Below, piece after piece: positions 7,802 to 20,898 of a stretch of 64,000 bases of DNA; within the stretch, counting starts at the first letter, position 1, and the number at the start of each line of letters is the position of its first letter. The notes beneath the pieces were generated by a model. The model had not been told where the DNA came from. It saw only the letters and a program-made list of their open reading frames with translations, and did no database searches. The position numbers were made by a program, and so were the translations under genes. Source of the DNA: Streptomyces sp. NBC_01306 (GTDB lineage Bacteria > Actinomycetota > Actinomycetes > Streptomycetales > Streptomycetaceae); the NCBI RefSeq assembly GCF_026340465.1, contig NZ_JAPEPC010000001.1:3498001-3562000 (forward strand), written 5' to 3'.

Positions 7802-8431
7802 CTACTCGTCCTCGGCGAGGGTCAGCTCGACACCGCCGACAAACCCGGCCGACAGGTTGTAGATGAAGGCACCCAGCGTCGCCAGTGCTGTGGCCAGCAC
7901 CACATCGATCACCGCGATGACCGATGTGAACAGCAGCACCCGCGGCAGCGAGAGGAACGACTGAAGATCGAAGCCGCTGCCGTCAGTTGAGCCGGTGGCC
8001 TCGCTGATGGTCCCGCCCACTGTCGAGAAGACGCCCATGGCGTCCATGACCATCCACAGCACCGCGGCCGCCACAATGGTGCAGACGCCCAGCGCGATGG
8101 ACAGCAGGAAGCTGACCTTCATCACCGACCACGGATCGGCCTTGGCCACCCGCAGCCGGGCCTTCCGCGTGCGGGGAGTCGTTCGCGCCCCGGTCCGCGG
8201 CCGGCGCACTCCTGCCTGCGTACCGCCGCCGCCCGTACGCTGACCACCCTGCGCACCGCCGGCCGACGGCGACGGGTAGGCCTGCGGCGGCTGGTACGGC
8301 TGCGACTCGTACTGCGGCTGCGCCCCACGCGTGTCCGTCACCGTTCCCCCTTGAGAGTCCGCGGCAGGGCCACGGGCACTGCGTGCTCCGGCTCCGGAAG
8401 CGGCCGCTCCGTCGCCCGTGGCTCCACTCAC
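7802..8431 (-). CDS. DUF3566 membrane protein
   Basis: A 209-residue protein downstream of gyrA, separated from it by 3 bases and probably co-transcribed with gyrBA. Residues 1-95 are a disordered Gly/Pro/Gln-rich cytoplasmic tail. The DUF3566 domain starts at KADPWSVMKVSFLLSIALG and has two membrane helices (about residues 107-130 and 165-195) around a loop with GSGFDLQSFLSLPRV. The family is restricted to actinobacteria and its gene is commonly placed next to gyrA. Function is unproven; a cell-envelope or division-linked role has been suggested for relatives. Confidence 0.9.
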   Translation of the reverse strand: MSGATGDGAAASGAGARSARGPAADSQGGTVTDTRGAQPQYESQPYQPPQAYPSPSAGGAQGGQRTGGGGTQAGVRRPRTGARTTPRTRKARLRVAKADPWSVMKVSFLLSIALGVCTIVAAAVLWMVMDAMGVFSTVGGTISEATGSTDGSGFDLQSFLSLPRVLLFTSVIAVIDVVLATALATLGAFIYNLSAGFVGGVELTLAEDE

Positions 8432-8434
8432 GTT

Positions 8435-11065
8435 CTACTCCTCGTGCTCCCCTGCCGAAGGCTCGGTGCCTTCGACTACCGCTTCGACCGTGTCAGCGTC
8501 GACCGAACCACTGTCGACCGCATCCGCATCGCCGTCGACCGCGTCAATCTCTTCGGCCTCTCGGCCGGCCTCGGCATTGCGAGCGATACCGACCACGGCA
8601 TCGCGCTTGCCCAGGTTGATCAGTTGGACGCCCATGGTGTCACGGCCCGTCTCCCTGACTTCATTGACTCGCGTACGAATCACACCACCGCCGAGCGTGA
8701 TGGCGAGGATTTCATCCGTACTCTCGACCACCAGCGCGCCGACCAGCGAGCCCCGGTCCTCCACGATCTTGGCAGCCTTGATACCCAGACCGCCGCGGCC
8801 CTGGACGCGGTACTCGTCGACGGGGGTCCGCTTGGCGTACCCGCCGTCAGTGGCAGTGAACACGAAAGTACCCGGCCTGACGACATTCATCGAGAGCAGC
8901 TCGTCGCCCTCGCGGAAACTCATGCCCTTCACACCGGATGTCGCGCGTCCCATGGGCCGCAGGGCGTCGTCCGTCGCCGTGAACCGGATCGACTGAGCCT
9001 TCCTGCTGACCAGCAGCAGATCGTCCTCGGCCGACACCAGCTCGGCGCCGATCAGCTCGTCGTCGCTGCCGTCCGGGGTCTCCCGCAGGTTGATCGCGAT
9101 GACGCCGCCCGAACGAGGCGAGTCATAGTCCTTGAGCGGTGTCTTCTTCACCAGGCCACCCTTGGTGGCGAGGATCAGATACGGCGCCGCGTCGTAGTCA
9201 CGGATCGCCAGGATCTGTGCGATCTGCTCGTCCGGCTGGAACGCCAGCAGGTTGGCGACGTGCTGGCCGCGCGCGTCGCGGCCCGCGTCCGGGAGTTCGT
9301 AGGCCTTAGCCCGGTACACCCGGCCCTTGTTCGTGAAGAACAGCAGCCAGTGGTGGGTCGTGGAGACGAAGAAGTGGTCGACGATGTCGTCCTGCTTCAG
9401 CTTGGTGCCCCGCACGCCCTTACCGCCGCGCTTCTGCGAGCGGTAGTCCTCGGTCTTGGTGCGCTTGACGTAACCACCGTTCGTGATGGTGACGACAATG
9501 TCCTCCTCGGCGATCAGGTCCTCGATGGACATGTCACCGTCGAAGGGCACGAGTTTCGAGCGCCGGTCGTCGCCGAACTTGTCGACGATGACCGCCAGCT
9601 CCTCGCTGACGATCTGCCGCTGGCGCTCGGGCGAGACCAGGATCGCGTTGTACTCGTTGATCTTCGCCTGGAGCTCGTTGAACTCGGCCGTGATCTTCTG
9701 GTGCTCCAGCGCGGCCAGTCGGCGCAGCTGCATCTCCAGGATCGCGTTCGCCTGAATCTCGTCGATCTCCAGCAGGCCCATCAGGCCCTCGCGCGCGACA
9801 TCGACCGTCTGGCTGCGCCGGATCAGCGCGATGACCTCGTCGATCGCGTCCAGCGCCTTGAGCAGACCACGCAGAATGTGGGCGCGCTCCTCGGCCTTGC
9901 GCAACCGGAACTTGGTGCGCCGGACGATGACCTCGATCTGGTGCGTCACCCAGTGCCGGATGAACGCGTCGATCGACAGGGTGCGCGGTACACCGTCGAC
10001 CAGCGCCAGCATGTTGGCGCTGAAGTTCGACTGGAGATCGGTGTGCTTGTAGAGGTTGTTCAGCACGACCTTGGCAACCGCGTCACGCTTCAGCACGACG
10101 ACAAGTCGCTGCCCCGTGCGCGACGAGGTCTCGTCCCGCACGTCGGCGATCCCGCCGACCTTGCCGTCCTTCACCAGGTCGGCGATCTTCTGCGCGAGGT
10201 TGTCGGGGTTGGTCTGGTACGGAAGCTCCGTGACCACCAGGCACTGGCGGTTCTGGATCTCCTCGACCGCGACCACAGCACGCATCGTGATGGAGCCGCG
10301 CCCGGTGCGGTACGCCTCCTCGATGCCCTTGCGCCCCACAACCAGTGCGCCGGTCGGGAAGTCCGGGCCCTTGATGCGCTCCAGCAGGGCGTCCAGAAGA
10401 TCCTCGTGCGAGGCCTCCGGGTTCTCCAGATACCACTGGGCTCCGGCCGCCACCTCGCGCAGGTTGTGCGGAGGAATGTTGGTGGCCATGCCGACCGCGA
10501 TGCCGGCGGAGCCGTTGACCAGCAGGTTCGGGAACCTGGCCGGGAGAACCACCGGCTCCTGGTTACGGCCGTCGTAGTTGTCCTGGAGGTCGACGGTCTC
10601 CTCGTCGATGTCCCTGACCATCTCCATGGACAGGGGCATCATCTTGCACTCGGTGTACCGCATCGCGGCGGCCGGGTCGTTGCCGGGAGAGCCGAAGTTC
10701 CCGTTCGAGTCCACCAGCGGCATACGCATCGACCAGTGCTGGGCCAGCCGGACCAGGGCGTCGTAAATCGAGGAGTCGCCGTGCGGGTGGTAGGTGCCCA
10801 TGACGTCACCGACGACACGGGCGCACTTGTAGAAGCCCTTCTCGGGCCGGTAGCCGCCGTCGTACATCGCGTACAGCACCCGGCGATGGACGGGCTTCAG
10901 ACCGTCCCGCACGTCCGGCAGCGCACGAGACACGATGACGGACATCGCGTAGTCGAGATACGAACGCTGCATCTCCGTTTCGAGCCCCACCGGCTCGACA
11001 CGCATACCGATGCCGGGGACAGCAGGCGGCTGTTCGGGCATCACAGGGGAATTCTCGTCGGCCAT
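8435..11065 (-). CDS. gyrA: DNA gyrase subunit A
   Basis: An 876-residue DNA-cleaving subunit of gyrase, which introduces negative supercoils with GyrB. The catalytic tyrosine is Tyr137 in [11 protein letters not shown]. The quinolone-resistance region reads [14 protein letters not shown], with the wild-type-like Ser followed by Ser. The winged-helix and tower domains are followed by the C-terminal beta-pinwheel carrying the GyrA-box QKRGGKG, needed for wrapping DNA. The C-terminus is acidic. The gene lies 41 bases downstream of gyrB on the same strand and is normally expressed with it. Supercoiling-sensitive expression is usual for the family but cannot be read from the sequence here. Confidence 0.98.
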   Translation of the reverse strand: MADENSPVMPEQPPAVPGIGMRVEPVGLETEMQRSYLDYAMSVIVSRALPDVRDGLKPVHRRVLYAMYDGGYRPEKGFYKCARVVGDVMGTYHPHGDSSIYDALVRLAQHWSMRMPLVDSNGNFGSPGNDPAAAMRYTECKMMPLSMEMVRDIDEETVDLQDNYDGRNQEPVVLPARFPNLLVNGSAGIAVGMATNIPPHNLREVAAGAQWYLENPEASHEDLLDALLERIKGPDFPTGALVVGRKGIEEAYRTGRGSITMRAVVAVEEIQNRQCLVVTELPYQTNPDNLAQKIADLVKDGKVGGIADVRDETSSRTGQRLVVVLKRDAVAKVVLNNLYKHTDLQSNFSANMLALVDGVPRTLSIDAFIRHWVTHQIEVIVRRTKFRLRKAEERAHILRGLLKALDAIDEVIALIRRSQTVDVAREGLMGLLEIDEIQANAILEMQLRRLAALEHQKITAEFNELQAKINEYNAILVSPERQRQIVSEELAVIVDKFGDDRRSKLVPFDGDMSIEDLIAEEDIVVTITNGGYVKRTKTEDYRSQKRGGKGVRGTKLKQDDIVDHFFVSTTHHWLLFFTNKGRVYRAKAYELPDAGRDARGQHVANLLAFQPDEQIAQILAIRDYDAAPYLILATKGGLVKKTPLKDYDSPRSGGVIAINLRETPDGSDDELIGAELVSAEDDLLLVSRKAQSIRFTATDDALRPMGRATSGVKGMSFREGDELLSMNVVRPGTFVFTATDGGYAKRTPVDEYRVQGRGGLGIKAAKIVEDRGSLVGALVVESTDEILAITLGGGVIRTRVNEVRETGRDTMGVQLINLGKRDAVVGIARNAEAGREAEEIDAVDGDADAVDSGSVDADTVEAVVEGTEPSAGEHEE

Positions 11066-11106
11066 TGCTGGTCAAAGTCCTTTCAGTGCGGTCAGCCGAG
11101 ACCGAC

Positions 11107-13535
<2,429 letters not shown>

Positions 13536-14126
13536 TCAGCCGTACGTATCGCCCGGGCCCTTGCTCCCTGGTGCCCGCAGTGGTCCGAACCGCCGTGGCG
13601 GCCCGCCCGGGCCAAGAACCTTCAGCAGCTTCACCGTGCCATGGCCCAGATCCGCGTTCAGCCGGGCCACCAGTTGCGGCGCCAGCAGCCTCAGCTGCGT
13701 CGCCCAGGCAGTCGAATCGCACTGCACGGTCAGCACCCGGGCATCCTCGTCGTAGCGCTGGGGGACACAGTGGTTCGCGAGGTCCTCGCCCACGATCTGC
13801 GGCCAGCGGCCCATCACCCCGCCCACCGCGGCCGGTGTCTCCCAGCCACGCTCAGTGATCAGCCGGTTGATGGCGGCGCCCAGCGGCAGAGGGTCGCGCC
13901 CGTCGGCCCGCGCGCCCGAGCGCAGTCCACCGCGCTTCGCCTGCTTCTTCTGCTGCGCGGCCGCCCCCCGCGCCTTCGCCTGCTCCTTGGCCGCCCGCAA
14001 CGCGACCCGTGCCAGGTCGATCCCCGAGGACTCCGGAACCTTCGCCACCTCAGGTCCGGGTGGAAGGGCGGAGCCGGAACCGCGCGGTTCCCCGCCGTCC
14101 TCGCCCGGAAGGGAGGATCCGCTCAT
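13536..14126 (-). CDS. dciA: DciA family protein (DUF721)
   Basis: A 196-residue protein. DciA is the widespread bacterial operator of the replicative helicase DnaB, used where DnaC/DnaI loaders are absent. The N-terminal third is charged and disordered, with a basic stretch [14 protein letters not shown]. The DUF721 domain (about residues 85-175) has [27 protein letters not shown] and the strand-rich [21 protein letters not shown]. Its ATG overlaps the recF stop (ATGA, 14123-14126), so it is translationally coupled to recF. The genome position between recF and gyrB fits the actinobacterial DciA. A dedicated loader is not seen elsewhere in the window. Confidence 0.9.
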   Translation of the reverse strand: MSGSSLPGEDGGEPRGSGSALPPGPEVAKVPESSGIDLARVALRAAKEQAKARGAAAQQKKQAKRGGLRSGARADGRDPLPLGAAINRLITERGWETPAAVGGVMGRWPQIVGEDLANHCVPQRYDEDARVLTVQCDSTAWATQLRLLAPQLVARLNADLGHGTVKLLKVLGPGGPPRRFGPLRAPGSKGPGDTYG

Positions 14127-15253
14127 ACCCGGTCCACCGCCCCGTCCGAGACCGCGAACCGCACACCCGCCAGGACACCCGGCACATCGTCGTCCACCGC
14201 AGCCGTCACCAGCACCTGTTCCCCCGGCGCCACCAGCTCGGCAAGTCTCTCCCTGCGCCGTACGTCCAGCTCCGCGAAGACATCGTCGAGCACCAGCACC
14301 GGCTCATTGCCCTCGGTCCGCAGCAAGTCGTACGAGGCCAGCCGCAGCGCCAGCGCATACGACCAGGACTCACCGTGGCTCGCGTACCCCTTGGCCGGCA
14401 GCCTGCCGAGCTTCAGCACCAGGTCGTCACGGTGCGGACCGACCAGGGTCACCCCGCGCTCGATCTCCTGCTTACGGACCCCCACCAGCGCGGCGATCAA
14501 CTGCTCGTACAGCTCGTCCTTCGACTGAGCTGCCTCGATCCCCTCACCCAGCGAGCTCCGGTACTCCAGCACAACCGGCCCGCCACCGGGCGCCACCTGC
14601 TCGTACGCCTTGTCGGCCAGCGGCTGCAACGTGGCGATCAGGTCCAGCCGCTGCGCCAGCAACTCGGCGCCCACCCGCCCCAGATGCTGGTCCCAGACGT
14701 CGAGTGTGGACATGTCCATGGACTTGCCGCCGTGTCTGCGGGCCATCGCCGCGGACTTCAGCAGCGTGTTGCGCTGTTTCAGCACCCGCTCGTAGTCGGA
14801 GCGCACACCGGCCATCCGCGGCGAACGCGCCGTGATCAGTTCATCCAGGAACCGGCGGCGCTCACCCGGATCGCCCTTGATCAGGGCCAGATCCTCGGGC
14901 GCGAAGAGCACAGTCCGGACGATCCCCAGGACATCGCGCGGCCTGACTTGCGAAGACCGGTTGATCCGGGCCCTGTTGGCCCGTCCCGGGTTGAGTTCCA
15001 GCTCGACCAGCTGAGACCGCTCGCCCTGGGTCACCGCAGCCCGGATCACCGCGCGGTCGGCCCCCATCCGCACCAGCGGCGCATCGGAGGAGACCCGGTG
15101 GCTGCCGAGCGTAGCCAGATAGCCGACCGCCTCGACGAGGTTCGTCTTGCCCTGGCCGTTGGCACCCACGAACGCAGTGACGCCCGGATCGAGAGGCACC
15201 TCGACCCGGGCGTACGAGCGGAAGTCGGCCAGCGACAGATGCGTGACGTGCAT
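14123..15253 (-). CDS. recF: DNA replication and repair protein RecF
   Basis: A 376-residue SMC-like ATPase that helps load RecA at single-strand gaps with RecO and RecR. Walker A is GANGQGKT (residues 30-37, Lys36). The N-terminus [15 protein letters not shown] is typical. The Walker B region reads [13 protein letters not shown] near residue 320, after the signature region. Length is as expected for the family. It lies downstream of gnd and overlaps dciA by four bases. A role in replication restart from the origin cluster fits the neighbours. Confidence 0.97.
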   Translation of the reverse strand: MHVTHLSLADFRSYARVEVPLDPGVTAFVGANGQGKTNLVEAVGYLATLGSHRVSSDAPLVRMGADRAVIRAAVTQGERSQLVELELNPGRANRARINRSSQVRPRDVLGIVRTVLFAPEDLALIKGDPGERRRFLDELITARSPRMAGVRSDYERVLKQRNTLLKSAAMARRHGGKSMDMSTLDVWDQHLGRVGAELLAQRLDLIATLQPLADKAYEQVAPGGGPVVLEYRSSLGEGIEAAQSKDELYEQLIAALVGVRKQEIERGVTLVGPHRDDLVLKLGRLPAKGYASHGESWSYALALRLASYDLLRTEGNEPVLVLDDVFAELDVRRRERLAELVAPGEQVLVTAAVDDDVPGVLAGVRFAVSDGAVDRV

Positions 15254-15283
15254 GACCGTGCGCCGACCTTCCCTGCTGCTGGC

Positions 15284-16162
15284 TTACTTCTTGTTCTCGA
15301 CCGCGTGGCCACCGAACTGGTTACGCAGTGCGGCGATCATCTTCATCTGCGGAGAGTCGTCCTGGCGCGAGGCGAAGCGGGCGAAGAGCGACGCGGTGAT
15401 CGCGGGCAGCGGCACCGCGTTGTCGATCGCGGCCTCGACCGTCCAGCGTCCTTCGCCCGAATCAGCGGCGAAACCACGGAGCTGGTCGAGGTGCTCGTCG
15501 TCGTCCAGTGCGTTGACCGCGAGGTCGAGCAGCCAGGAACGGATGACCGTGCCCTCCTGCCAGGAGCGGAAGACCTCGCGCACGTCGGTGACGGAGTCGA
15601 CCTTCTCCAGGAGCTCCCAGCCCTCGGCGTACGCCTGCATCATGGCGTACTCGATGCCGTTGTGGACCATCTTGGCGAAGTGGCCGGCGCCGACCTTGCC
15701 CGCGTGGACCGAGCCGAACTCCCCTTCGGGCTTGAGCGCGTCGAAGACCGGCTGGACCTTCGCGACGTTCTCGGCGTCGCCGCCGTACATCAGCGCGTAG
15801 CCGTTCTCCAGGCCCCAGACGCCACCGGAGACACCGCAGTCGACGAAGCCGATGCCCTTGATGCCCAGCTCGACCGCGTGCTTCTCGTCGTCCGTCCAGC
15901 GCGAGTTGCCGCCGTCCACCACAACATCGCCCGGGGAGAGCAGGTCGGCCAGCTCGTCGACTGTGGACTGGGTCGCGGCACCTGCCGGAACCATGACCCA
16001 CACGACGCGGGGGCCCTTGAGCTTGCCCACAAGCTCTTCCAGGCTGTGGACATCGGCTACGTCCGGGTTGCGGTCGTAACCGATGACGGTGTGACCAGCG
16101 CGGCGGATGCGCTCGCGCATGTTCCCGCCCATCTTGCCGAGGCCGACGAGACCGAGCTCCAT
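15284..16162 (-). CDS. gnd: 6-phosphogluconate dehydrogenase (short, decarboxylating)
   Basis: A 292-residue oxidoreductase converting 6-phosphogluconate to ribulose-5-phosphate and CO2 in the pentose phosphate pathway. The N-terminal Rossmann motif is LGLVGLGKMGGNM. The substrate region DCGVSGGVWGLENG and the catalytic GKVGAGHFAKMVHNGIEYAMMQ (Lys and Asn) are intact. At about 300 residues it belongs to the short, often NAD-linked class (about 470 in the long class). The ATG at 16160-16162 is chosen from AAGGATC upstream; the frame extends 23 codons further without similarity. Its insertion between dnaN and recF is characteristic of Streptomyces. Confidence 0.95.
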   Translation of the reverse strand: MELGLVGLGKMGGNMRERIRRAGHTVIGYDRNPDVADVHSLEELVGKLKGPRVVWVMVPAGAATQSTVDELADLLSPGDVVVDGGNSRWTDDEKHAVELGIKGIGFVDCGVSGGVWGLENGYALMYGGDAENVAKVQPVFDALKPEGEFGSVHAGKVGAGHFAKMVHNGIEYAMMQAYAEGWELLEKVDSVTDVREVFRSWQEGTVIRSWLLDLAVNALDDDEHLDQLRGFAADSGEGRWTVEAAIDNAVPLPAITASLFARFASRQDDSPQMKMIAALRNQFGGHAVENKK

Positions 16163-16273
16163 CAGAAGATCCTTAGTGACGTGGTGGCGTTTCGTACCCG
16201 CGTCCGAGCGTACGCCGGGACACGGGTACACACCTGCGGGGTAAGCCGCTCAGACGTACGGCCTCGAACCGGC

Positions 16274-17404
16274 TCAGCCCGACAGCCGCACAGGCATGAT
16301 CAGGTACTTGTAGGCGTCGTCCGCCTCGGCATCGAGAGCAGGCCGGCCGCTGAGCAGTGCGGGCTTGGTCGACGTCGTGAAGGAGAGCTGGGCGACGGGG
16401 GAGTCGATCGCACTGAGACCGTCCAGCAGGAAGGTCGGGTTGAAGGCGATCGAGATGTCGTCGCCGTCGAGCTTGGCGTCCACCCGCTCCACAGCCTGTG
16501 CGTCGTCGCTCGACCCGGCCTCCAGGATCAGCACACCCTGCTCGAAGCTGAGCCGCACCGGAGTGTTCCGCTCGGCGACGAGGGAGACACGCTTGACGGC
16601 CTCGACGAACGCGGGCGTCTCGATCACGGCGATCGAGTTGAACTCGGTCGGGAAGAGCGTCCGGTACTTCGGCAGGTCGCCTTCGAGAAGCCGTGTGGTC
16701 GTACGCCGGCCCGCACCCTCGAAACCGATCAGGCCCTCGCCTGCGCCGGACCCGGACAGCGCGAGCGTCACGGTGTCACCGCTGGTCAGCGACTTGGCGG
16801 TGTCCAGGAGCGTCTTGGCGGGCACCAGCGCGACCGCGGATGCCTCCGGGTCCTCCGGCTTCCACAGGAACTCACGGACCGCGAAGCGGTAGCGGTCGGT
16901 GGACGCCAGGGTGACCCGGTCACCCTCGATCTCGATCCGTACGCCGGTGAGAACGGGCAGCGTGTCGTCACGGCCCGCGGCGATGGCCACCTGGGCCGCG
17001 GCGGAGGCGAAGACCTCACCGGGGACGGTGCCCGTCGCGGTCGGCATCTGCGGCAGCGCCGGGTACTCCTCCACAGGAAGGGTGTGGAGGGTGAACCGGG
17101 AGGAGCCGCAGACCACGGTCGCCCTGACCCCGTCGGTGGAGATCTCCACCGGGCGGTTGGGGAGGGCACGGCAGATGTCGGCGAGCAGCCGGCCGGAGAC
17201 GAGCACGGTGCCGTGCTCCTCGATCTCCGCGTCGACCGAGACCCGCGCCGAGACCTCGTAGTCGAAGCCGGAGAGGCTCAGCGTGCCTTCCTCGGCCTTG
17301 AGCAGCAGGCCCGCAAGAACGGGCACCGGCGGACGGGCCGGAAGGCTGCGGGCCGCCCAGGCCACCGCCTCCGCGAGTACATCGCGCTCCACCCGGATCT
17401 TCAC
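16274..17404 (-). CDS. dnaN: DNA polymerase III beta subunit (sliding clamp)
   Basis: The 376-residue ring-forming clamp that tethers polymerase III to DNA. The N-terminus KIRVERDVLAEAVAWAARSL, the three repeated clamp folds and the C-terminal YKYLIMPVRLSG, which forms part of the binding pocket for clamp partners, are all present. GTG at 17402-17404 is chosen because AGGAGG lies 10 bases upstream and family proteins start MKIRVERD; the much longer open frame through oriC is not coding. It is transcribed away from oriC, and the origin's DnaA boxes lie directly upstream of it. Confidence 0.97.
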   Translation of the reverse strand: MKIRVERDVLAEAVAWAARSLPARPPVPVLAGLLLKAEEGTLSLSGFDYEVSARVSVDAEIEEHGTVLVSGRLLADICRALPNRPVEISTDGVRATVVCGSSRFTLHTLPVEEYPALPQMPTATGTVPGEVFASAAAQVAIAAGRDDTLPVLTGVRIEIEGDRVTLASTDRYRFAVREFLWKPEDPEASAVALVPAKTLLDTAKSLTSGDTVTLALSGSGAGEGLIGFEGAGRRTTTRLLEGDLPKYRTLFPTEFNSIAVIETPAFVEAVKRVSLVAERNTPVRLSFEQGVLILEAGSSDDAQAVERVDAKLDGDDISIAFNPTFLLDGLSAIDSPVAQLSFTTSTKPALLSGRPALDAEADDAYKYLIMPVRLSG

Positions 17405-18243
17405 CGGAACCGCCTCCTGCTGTTGCTCGCTCGCCCTGCTGGCCTTCGTCGTCGGCTTCTCGCCGGGGACCAGTCTGACGTACGCCGCCGACAGTCGGTG
17501 CGCGTCGGGGTCAAGTCGTGCCGAGCCGCACCAGGGGCTCCGGCGGCAAGTTGTGCACAGCGCCCACTTCGAAGCCAATTCCCCGGTAACTCCAGGGGGT
17601 AGTAGTAGTAGGTGCTGTGGAAACCGTGGATAACCGCGTTTGCGCAGCTCAGAGACGGTTTTTTGTCCACCGTGCCTGTGGGTGGAGCCGGTGGAAAAGT
17701 GCCCGGCTCTGTGGACGGCGAAAAGTTCTGCACACTCGGTACACAGGGGAGGGGGACTTCTCCCCAGCTCCGTCCCCAGCTTTACCCACCTTGCCCACAG
17801 CCCAACCAACCACCTTGGTGTGACGGCTTTCACTCGACCCGGTGACCACGGGTGTTTCGTTGCCGAACAGTGGACAAGGGTGTGGAGAAGCTGGGGACAA
17901 CAGGGCCCTGCCTGTGGGCCGCCGGTGGACAACGAATGCCCGGGGCTGTGGAAGAAAAATCCGTCCACAGGCTGTGGACAGGGGTTGGCCACAAATCCAC
18001 AACCGCCTGACCTGGACTGATGGAGTCTCAGGCGCTGTCCCTGTGGACACAATCTGGACAACTGATCAGTCCCCAGGGTGTGGACGGCCTATCGCCCCCA
18101 ATGCTGTGGAGAACATACGCGTGCAGCCCCGTATTCGAACACCGTCGGTGCGAGGAACATGCGGAGAACGGCGGGGAACAGCGAAGGGCGCCCCCGGACT
18201 CAAGTCCCGGGGGCGCCCTTCGGAGGTTCTGGAAGCCGCTCGG
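17405..18243. other. replication origin oriC (DnaA-box cluster)
   Basis: The 839-base dnaN-dnaA gap is packed with 9-mers close to the Streptomyces DnaA box TTGTCCACA, in both orientations. By eye: 17551-17559, 17616-17624, 17625-17633, 17663-17671, 17710-17718, 17791-17799, 17869-17877, 17881-17889, 17924-17932, 17947-17955, 17961-17969, 17973-17981, 17985-17993, 18042-18050, 18053-18061, 18079-18087 and 18105-18113. Most differ from consensus by one or two bases. The boxes fall into clusters around 17610-17720 and 17860-18115. There is no long AT-rich unwinding element; the least G+C-rich piece is the TAGTAGTAGTA area near 17600. DnaA binding here starts bidirectional replication. Confidence 0.93.
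18184..18220 (-). terminator. dnaA terminator hairpin
   Basis: A 14-bp perfect stem (AAGGGCGCCCCCGG) with a 9-base loop lies just past the dnaA stop. It should shield oriC from dnaA transcription. Confidence 0.88.
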
Positions 18244-20007
18244 TCAGCCGTTCTTGATGCGGTTGGTGAGCTCCGTGACCTGGTTGTAGATGGAACGCCG
18301 CTCGGCCATCAGCGCACGGATCTTCCGGTCCGCGTGCATCACGGTCGTGTGGTCACGGCCGCCGAACTGCGCCCCGATCTTGGGCAGTGAGAGGTCCGTG
18401 AGCTCACGGCAGAGGTACATCGCGATCTGCCGGGCCGTCACCAGCACGCGGCTGCGCGAGGATCCGCAGAGGTCCTCGATGGTCAGACCGAAGTAGTCGG
18501 CCGTCGCCGCCATGATGGCGCTCGCGGTGATCTCCGGGGCCGCGTCCTCCCCACCGGGGATCAGATCCTTCAGAACGATCTCGGTGAGCCCGAGATCCAC
18601 CGGCTGGCGGTTGAGCGAGGCGAACGCCGTCACCCGGATCAGCGCCCCCTCCAGCTCGCGGATGTTGCGCGAGATACGGGAGGCGATGAACTCCAGTACC
18701 TCCGGCGGGGCGTTGAGCTGCTCCTGGACCGCCTTCTTGCGGAGGATCGCGATCCGCGTCTCCAGTTCCGGCGGCTGCACGTCGGTGGTGAGGCCCCACT
18801 CGAACCGGTTGCGCAGCCGGTCCTCCAGGGTCACCAGCTGCTTGGGCGGGCGGTCGGAGGAGAGCACGATCTGCTTGTTCGCGTTGTGCAGCGTGTTGAA
18901 GGTGTGGAAGAACTCCTCCTGCGTCGACTCCTTGCTCGCCAGAAACTGGATGTCGTCGACGAGGAGGATGTCGACATCGCGGTAGCGCTTGCGGAAGGTG
19001 TCGCCCTTGCCGTCGCGGATCGAGTTGATGAACTCGTTGGTGAACTCCTCGGAGCTCACGTAGCGCACCCGGGTTCCCGGATAGAGGCTCCGGGCGTAGT
19101 GGCCGATGGCATGGAGCAGGTGTGTCTTGCCGAGCCCGGACTCCCCGTAGATGAACAGCGGGTTGTACGCCTTGGCCGGCGCTTCGGCGACAGCGACTGC
19201 GGCCGCGTGCGCGAAGCGGTTGGACGCGCCGATGACGAACGTGTCGAAGAGGTACTTGGGGTTCAGCCGTGCCTGCGGCTCCCCCGGGCCGGGCGCCGGA
19301 GCGGGCTGGGCGGCCAGCGGCCCGGGAGCTCCGCTGGGGGCGGGCAGGTGACGCTGTGAGGACTGCGGGTCGCGGAGGTCGTGGCGCTCGGGCCGCTGCT
19401 GCTCGTACTGCTGGCGGTCCGGCTGCTGCCTGTAGTCGTGCTGTGACTGGGAGCGCGGACCGGTGTAGGGGTCCCGCTCCTGGAAGCCGCCGAGCCTGGG
19501 CTGCTGCCAGGAGAGGTCCTCCTGGGTGCGCGGCCAGGCTCCCGGGTCGGGCCGCTGTTGCTGGTAGTCCGGGTATGCGGGCCGGGCCGTCGGCATACCG
19601 TCGTCCGACGGGCGGTGGCCGTATCCGTCATACGTGTCGCTGTGCCGGGGCTCGTCGTGCTGCGGGTGCTGGTAGCGGGGCTGCTGTTGCTGCTGGGACT
19701 GCTGCATCGGCGGGGCCGGCGGGGAGGGATCACCGATGGTGTCGTCCACCGTGATGGCGATCCGGATCGGGCGGCCGCATTCGTGACTCAGCGTCTCGCT
19801 GATGAGGGGGGCCAGCCGTCCTTCGAGGACCCGCTTGCCCCATTCATTGGGGACGGCGAGAAGAGCGGTGTCCGCCACGAGAGCCAGAGGCTGGCAGCGC
19901 TCGATCCACTGCTTGTCCTTCGGCTCGATATTTTGCTGGCCCTCGCCGAGGAGACGTTCGAGGACTCGTGGCCACACTGCGGCAAGATCGGCAGGTACGT
20001 CAGCCAC
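18244..20007 (-). CDS. dnaA: chromosomal replication initiator DnaA
   Basis: A 587-residue AAA+ initiator that binds DnaA boxes and opens oriC. Domain I (about 1-90) starts [15 protein letters not shown]. Domain II is unusually long (about 95-245) and Gln/Pro/Arg rich, as in Streptomyces. Domain III has Walker [15 protein letters not shown] and Walker [14 protein letters not shown]. Domain IV ends with the box-binding signature [18 protein letters not shown] at 20005-20007 is chosen from family similarity; the ribosome binding site is weak (GAGAGAG). A perfect DnaA box lies about 125 bases upstream, consistent with autoregulation. Confidence 0.97.
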   Translation of the reverse strand: MADVPADLAAVWPRVLERLLGEGQQNIEPKDKQWIERCQPLALVADTALLAVPNEWGKRVLEGRLAPLISETLSHECGRPIRIAITVDDTIGDPSPPAPPMQQSQQQQQPRYQHPQHDEPRHSDTYDGYGHRPSDDGMPTARPAYPDYQQQRPDPGAWPRTQEDLSWQQPRLGGFQERDPYTGPRSQSQHDYRQQPDRQQYEQQRPERHDLRDPQSSQRHLPAPSGAPGPLAAQPAPAPGPGEPQARLNPKYLFDTFVIGASNRFAHAAAVAVAEAPAKAYNPLFIYGESGLGKTHLLHAIGHYARSLYPGTRVRYVSSEEFTNEFINSIRDGKGDTFRKRYRDVDILLVDDIQFLASKESTQEEFFHTFNTLHNANKQIVLSSDRPPKQLVTLEDRLRNRFEWGLTTDVQPPELETRIAILRKKAVQEQLNAPPEVLEFIASRISRNIRELEGALIRVTAFASLNRQPVDLGLTEIVLKDLIPGGEDAAPEITASAIMAATADYFGLTIEDLCGSSRSRVLVTARQIAMYLCRELTDLSLPKIGAQFGGRDHTTVMHADRKIRALMAERRSIYNQVTELTNRIKNG

Positions 20008-20370
20008 AGGGCACGCTCTCTCGCAGGTCCCACGAATGTGTGGTTCTCGGGACGGGGGGTGAAGACAGGCAGGAAAAAGACTTGGGAGTTCCGCCAAGGT
20101 AGTCAGGGCGACCCGCACGGTTCAAGTTGTTGTCCACAGCCTGTGCACAGTGGGGCCAGCCTAAGGGCCGGTTTGACCGGATGGCGTAGCCGCGCGTACC
20201 GTGACCAGGTCGAGTTGTCGATGGCTGCTGCCGCCTGCCTCCGATGGGCAATGATCACGATCTGTGGTCGTGAAGCGGTGCACACGGGCGTATTCGCGAG
20301 CTACTCGTGGGCGCACGGTGACAGCCAGGCGATGTCCCGCCATCACCCGATTCATTTCTGGAGCCCCCGA
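20008..20370. other. divergent dnaA-rpmH promoter region
   Basis: 363 bases without a gene. It carries promoters for dnaA (minus) and rpmH (plus) and the DnaA box at 20130-20138, with a degenerate neighbour TGTGCACAG at 20142-20150. Confidence 0.7.
20130..20138 (+). promoter_or_regulatory. perfect DnaA box upstream of dnaA
   Basis: TTGTCCACA, the exact Streptomyces consensus, followed after 3 bases by the near-box TGTGCACAG. This position between dnaA and rpmH fits DnaA autorepression. Confidence 0.85.
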
Positions 20371-20508
20371 GTGAGCAAGCGCACCTTCCAGCCGAACAAC
20401 CGTCGTCGCGCGAAGACCCACGGTTTCCGTCTCCGTATGCGTACGCGCGCCGGTCGCGCCATTCTGGCGACCCGCCGTGGCAAGGGTCGCTCCCGCCTGT
20501 CCGCCTGA
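20371..20508 (+). CDS. rpmH: 50S ribosomal protein L34
   Basis: A 45-residue, very basic protein of the large ribosomal subunit. The family pattern is complete: [19 protein letters not shown], then [21 protein letters not shown] at 20371 has GGAG 7 bases upstream. It heads the conserved rpmH-rnpA-yidD-yidC-jag-rsmG unit transcribed away from dnaA. Confidence 0.98.
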   Translation: MSKRTFQPNNRRRAKTHGFRLRMRTRAGRAILATRRGKGRSRLSA

Positions 20509-20526
20509 TCTCGTACAGGTCATGAC

Positions 20527-20898
20527 GTGCTGCCTACCGAGAATCGGCTGAGGCGGCGCGAGGACTTCGCAGCCGCAGTACGACGAGGGCGCCGAGCCGG
20601 TCGCCCGTTGCTCGTCGTCCATCTACGCAGCGGTACAACGGACCCGCATGTGCCTGGGGAGAGCACTCCCCCGACACGTGCGGGTTTCGTCGTGAGCAAG
20701 GCAGTGGGCGGAGCGGTCGTCCGCACCGCCGTGAAGCGGAAGCTTCGCCATCTGGTGCGCGATCGGCTCCCCCAGCTGCCCCCCGGTAGCCTGGTTGTCG
20801 TACGGGCGCTGCCCGGCGCGGGCACCGCCGACCATGCACAGCTGGCCCGAGACCTGGACGCCGCCCTGGCGCGGCTACTGGGAGGGGGCGCGCGATGA
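20527..20898 (+). CDS. rnpA: ribonuclease P protein component
   Basis: The 123-residue protein subunit of RNase P, which assists the RNA subunit in maturing tRNA 5' ends. It starts [20 protein letters not shown], has the [24 protein letters not shown] segment corresponding to the RNR motif, and a hydrophobic core VVVRALPGA. The GTG at 20527 is 18 bases after the rpmH stop. The 3' end overlaps the yidD start by four bases (ATGA), so the two are coupled. Confidence 0.97.
   Translation: MLPTENRLRRREDFAAAVRRGRRAGRPLLVVHLRSGTTDPHVPGESTPPTRAGFVVSKAVGGAVVRTAVKRKLRHLVRDRLPQLPPGSLVVVRALPGAGTADHAQLARDLDAALARLLGGGAR

Noticed and set aside
14009..17602. 1197-codon plus-strand open frame across recF, gnd and dnaN
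   Set aside because: It lies opposite three well-identified genes and continues into oriC; composition is the mirror image of those genes.
17405..18061. N-terminal extension of the dnaN frame through oriC
   Set aside because: The frame stays open, but the region is the DnaA-box array and the family start (KIRVERD) has its own ribosome binding site.
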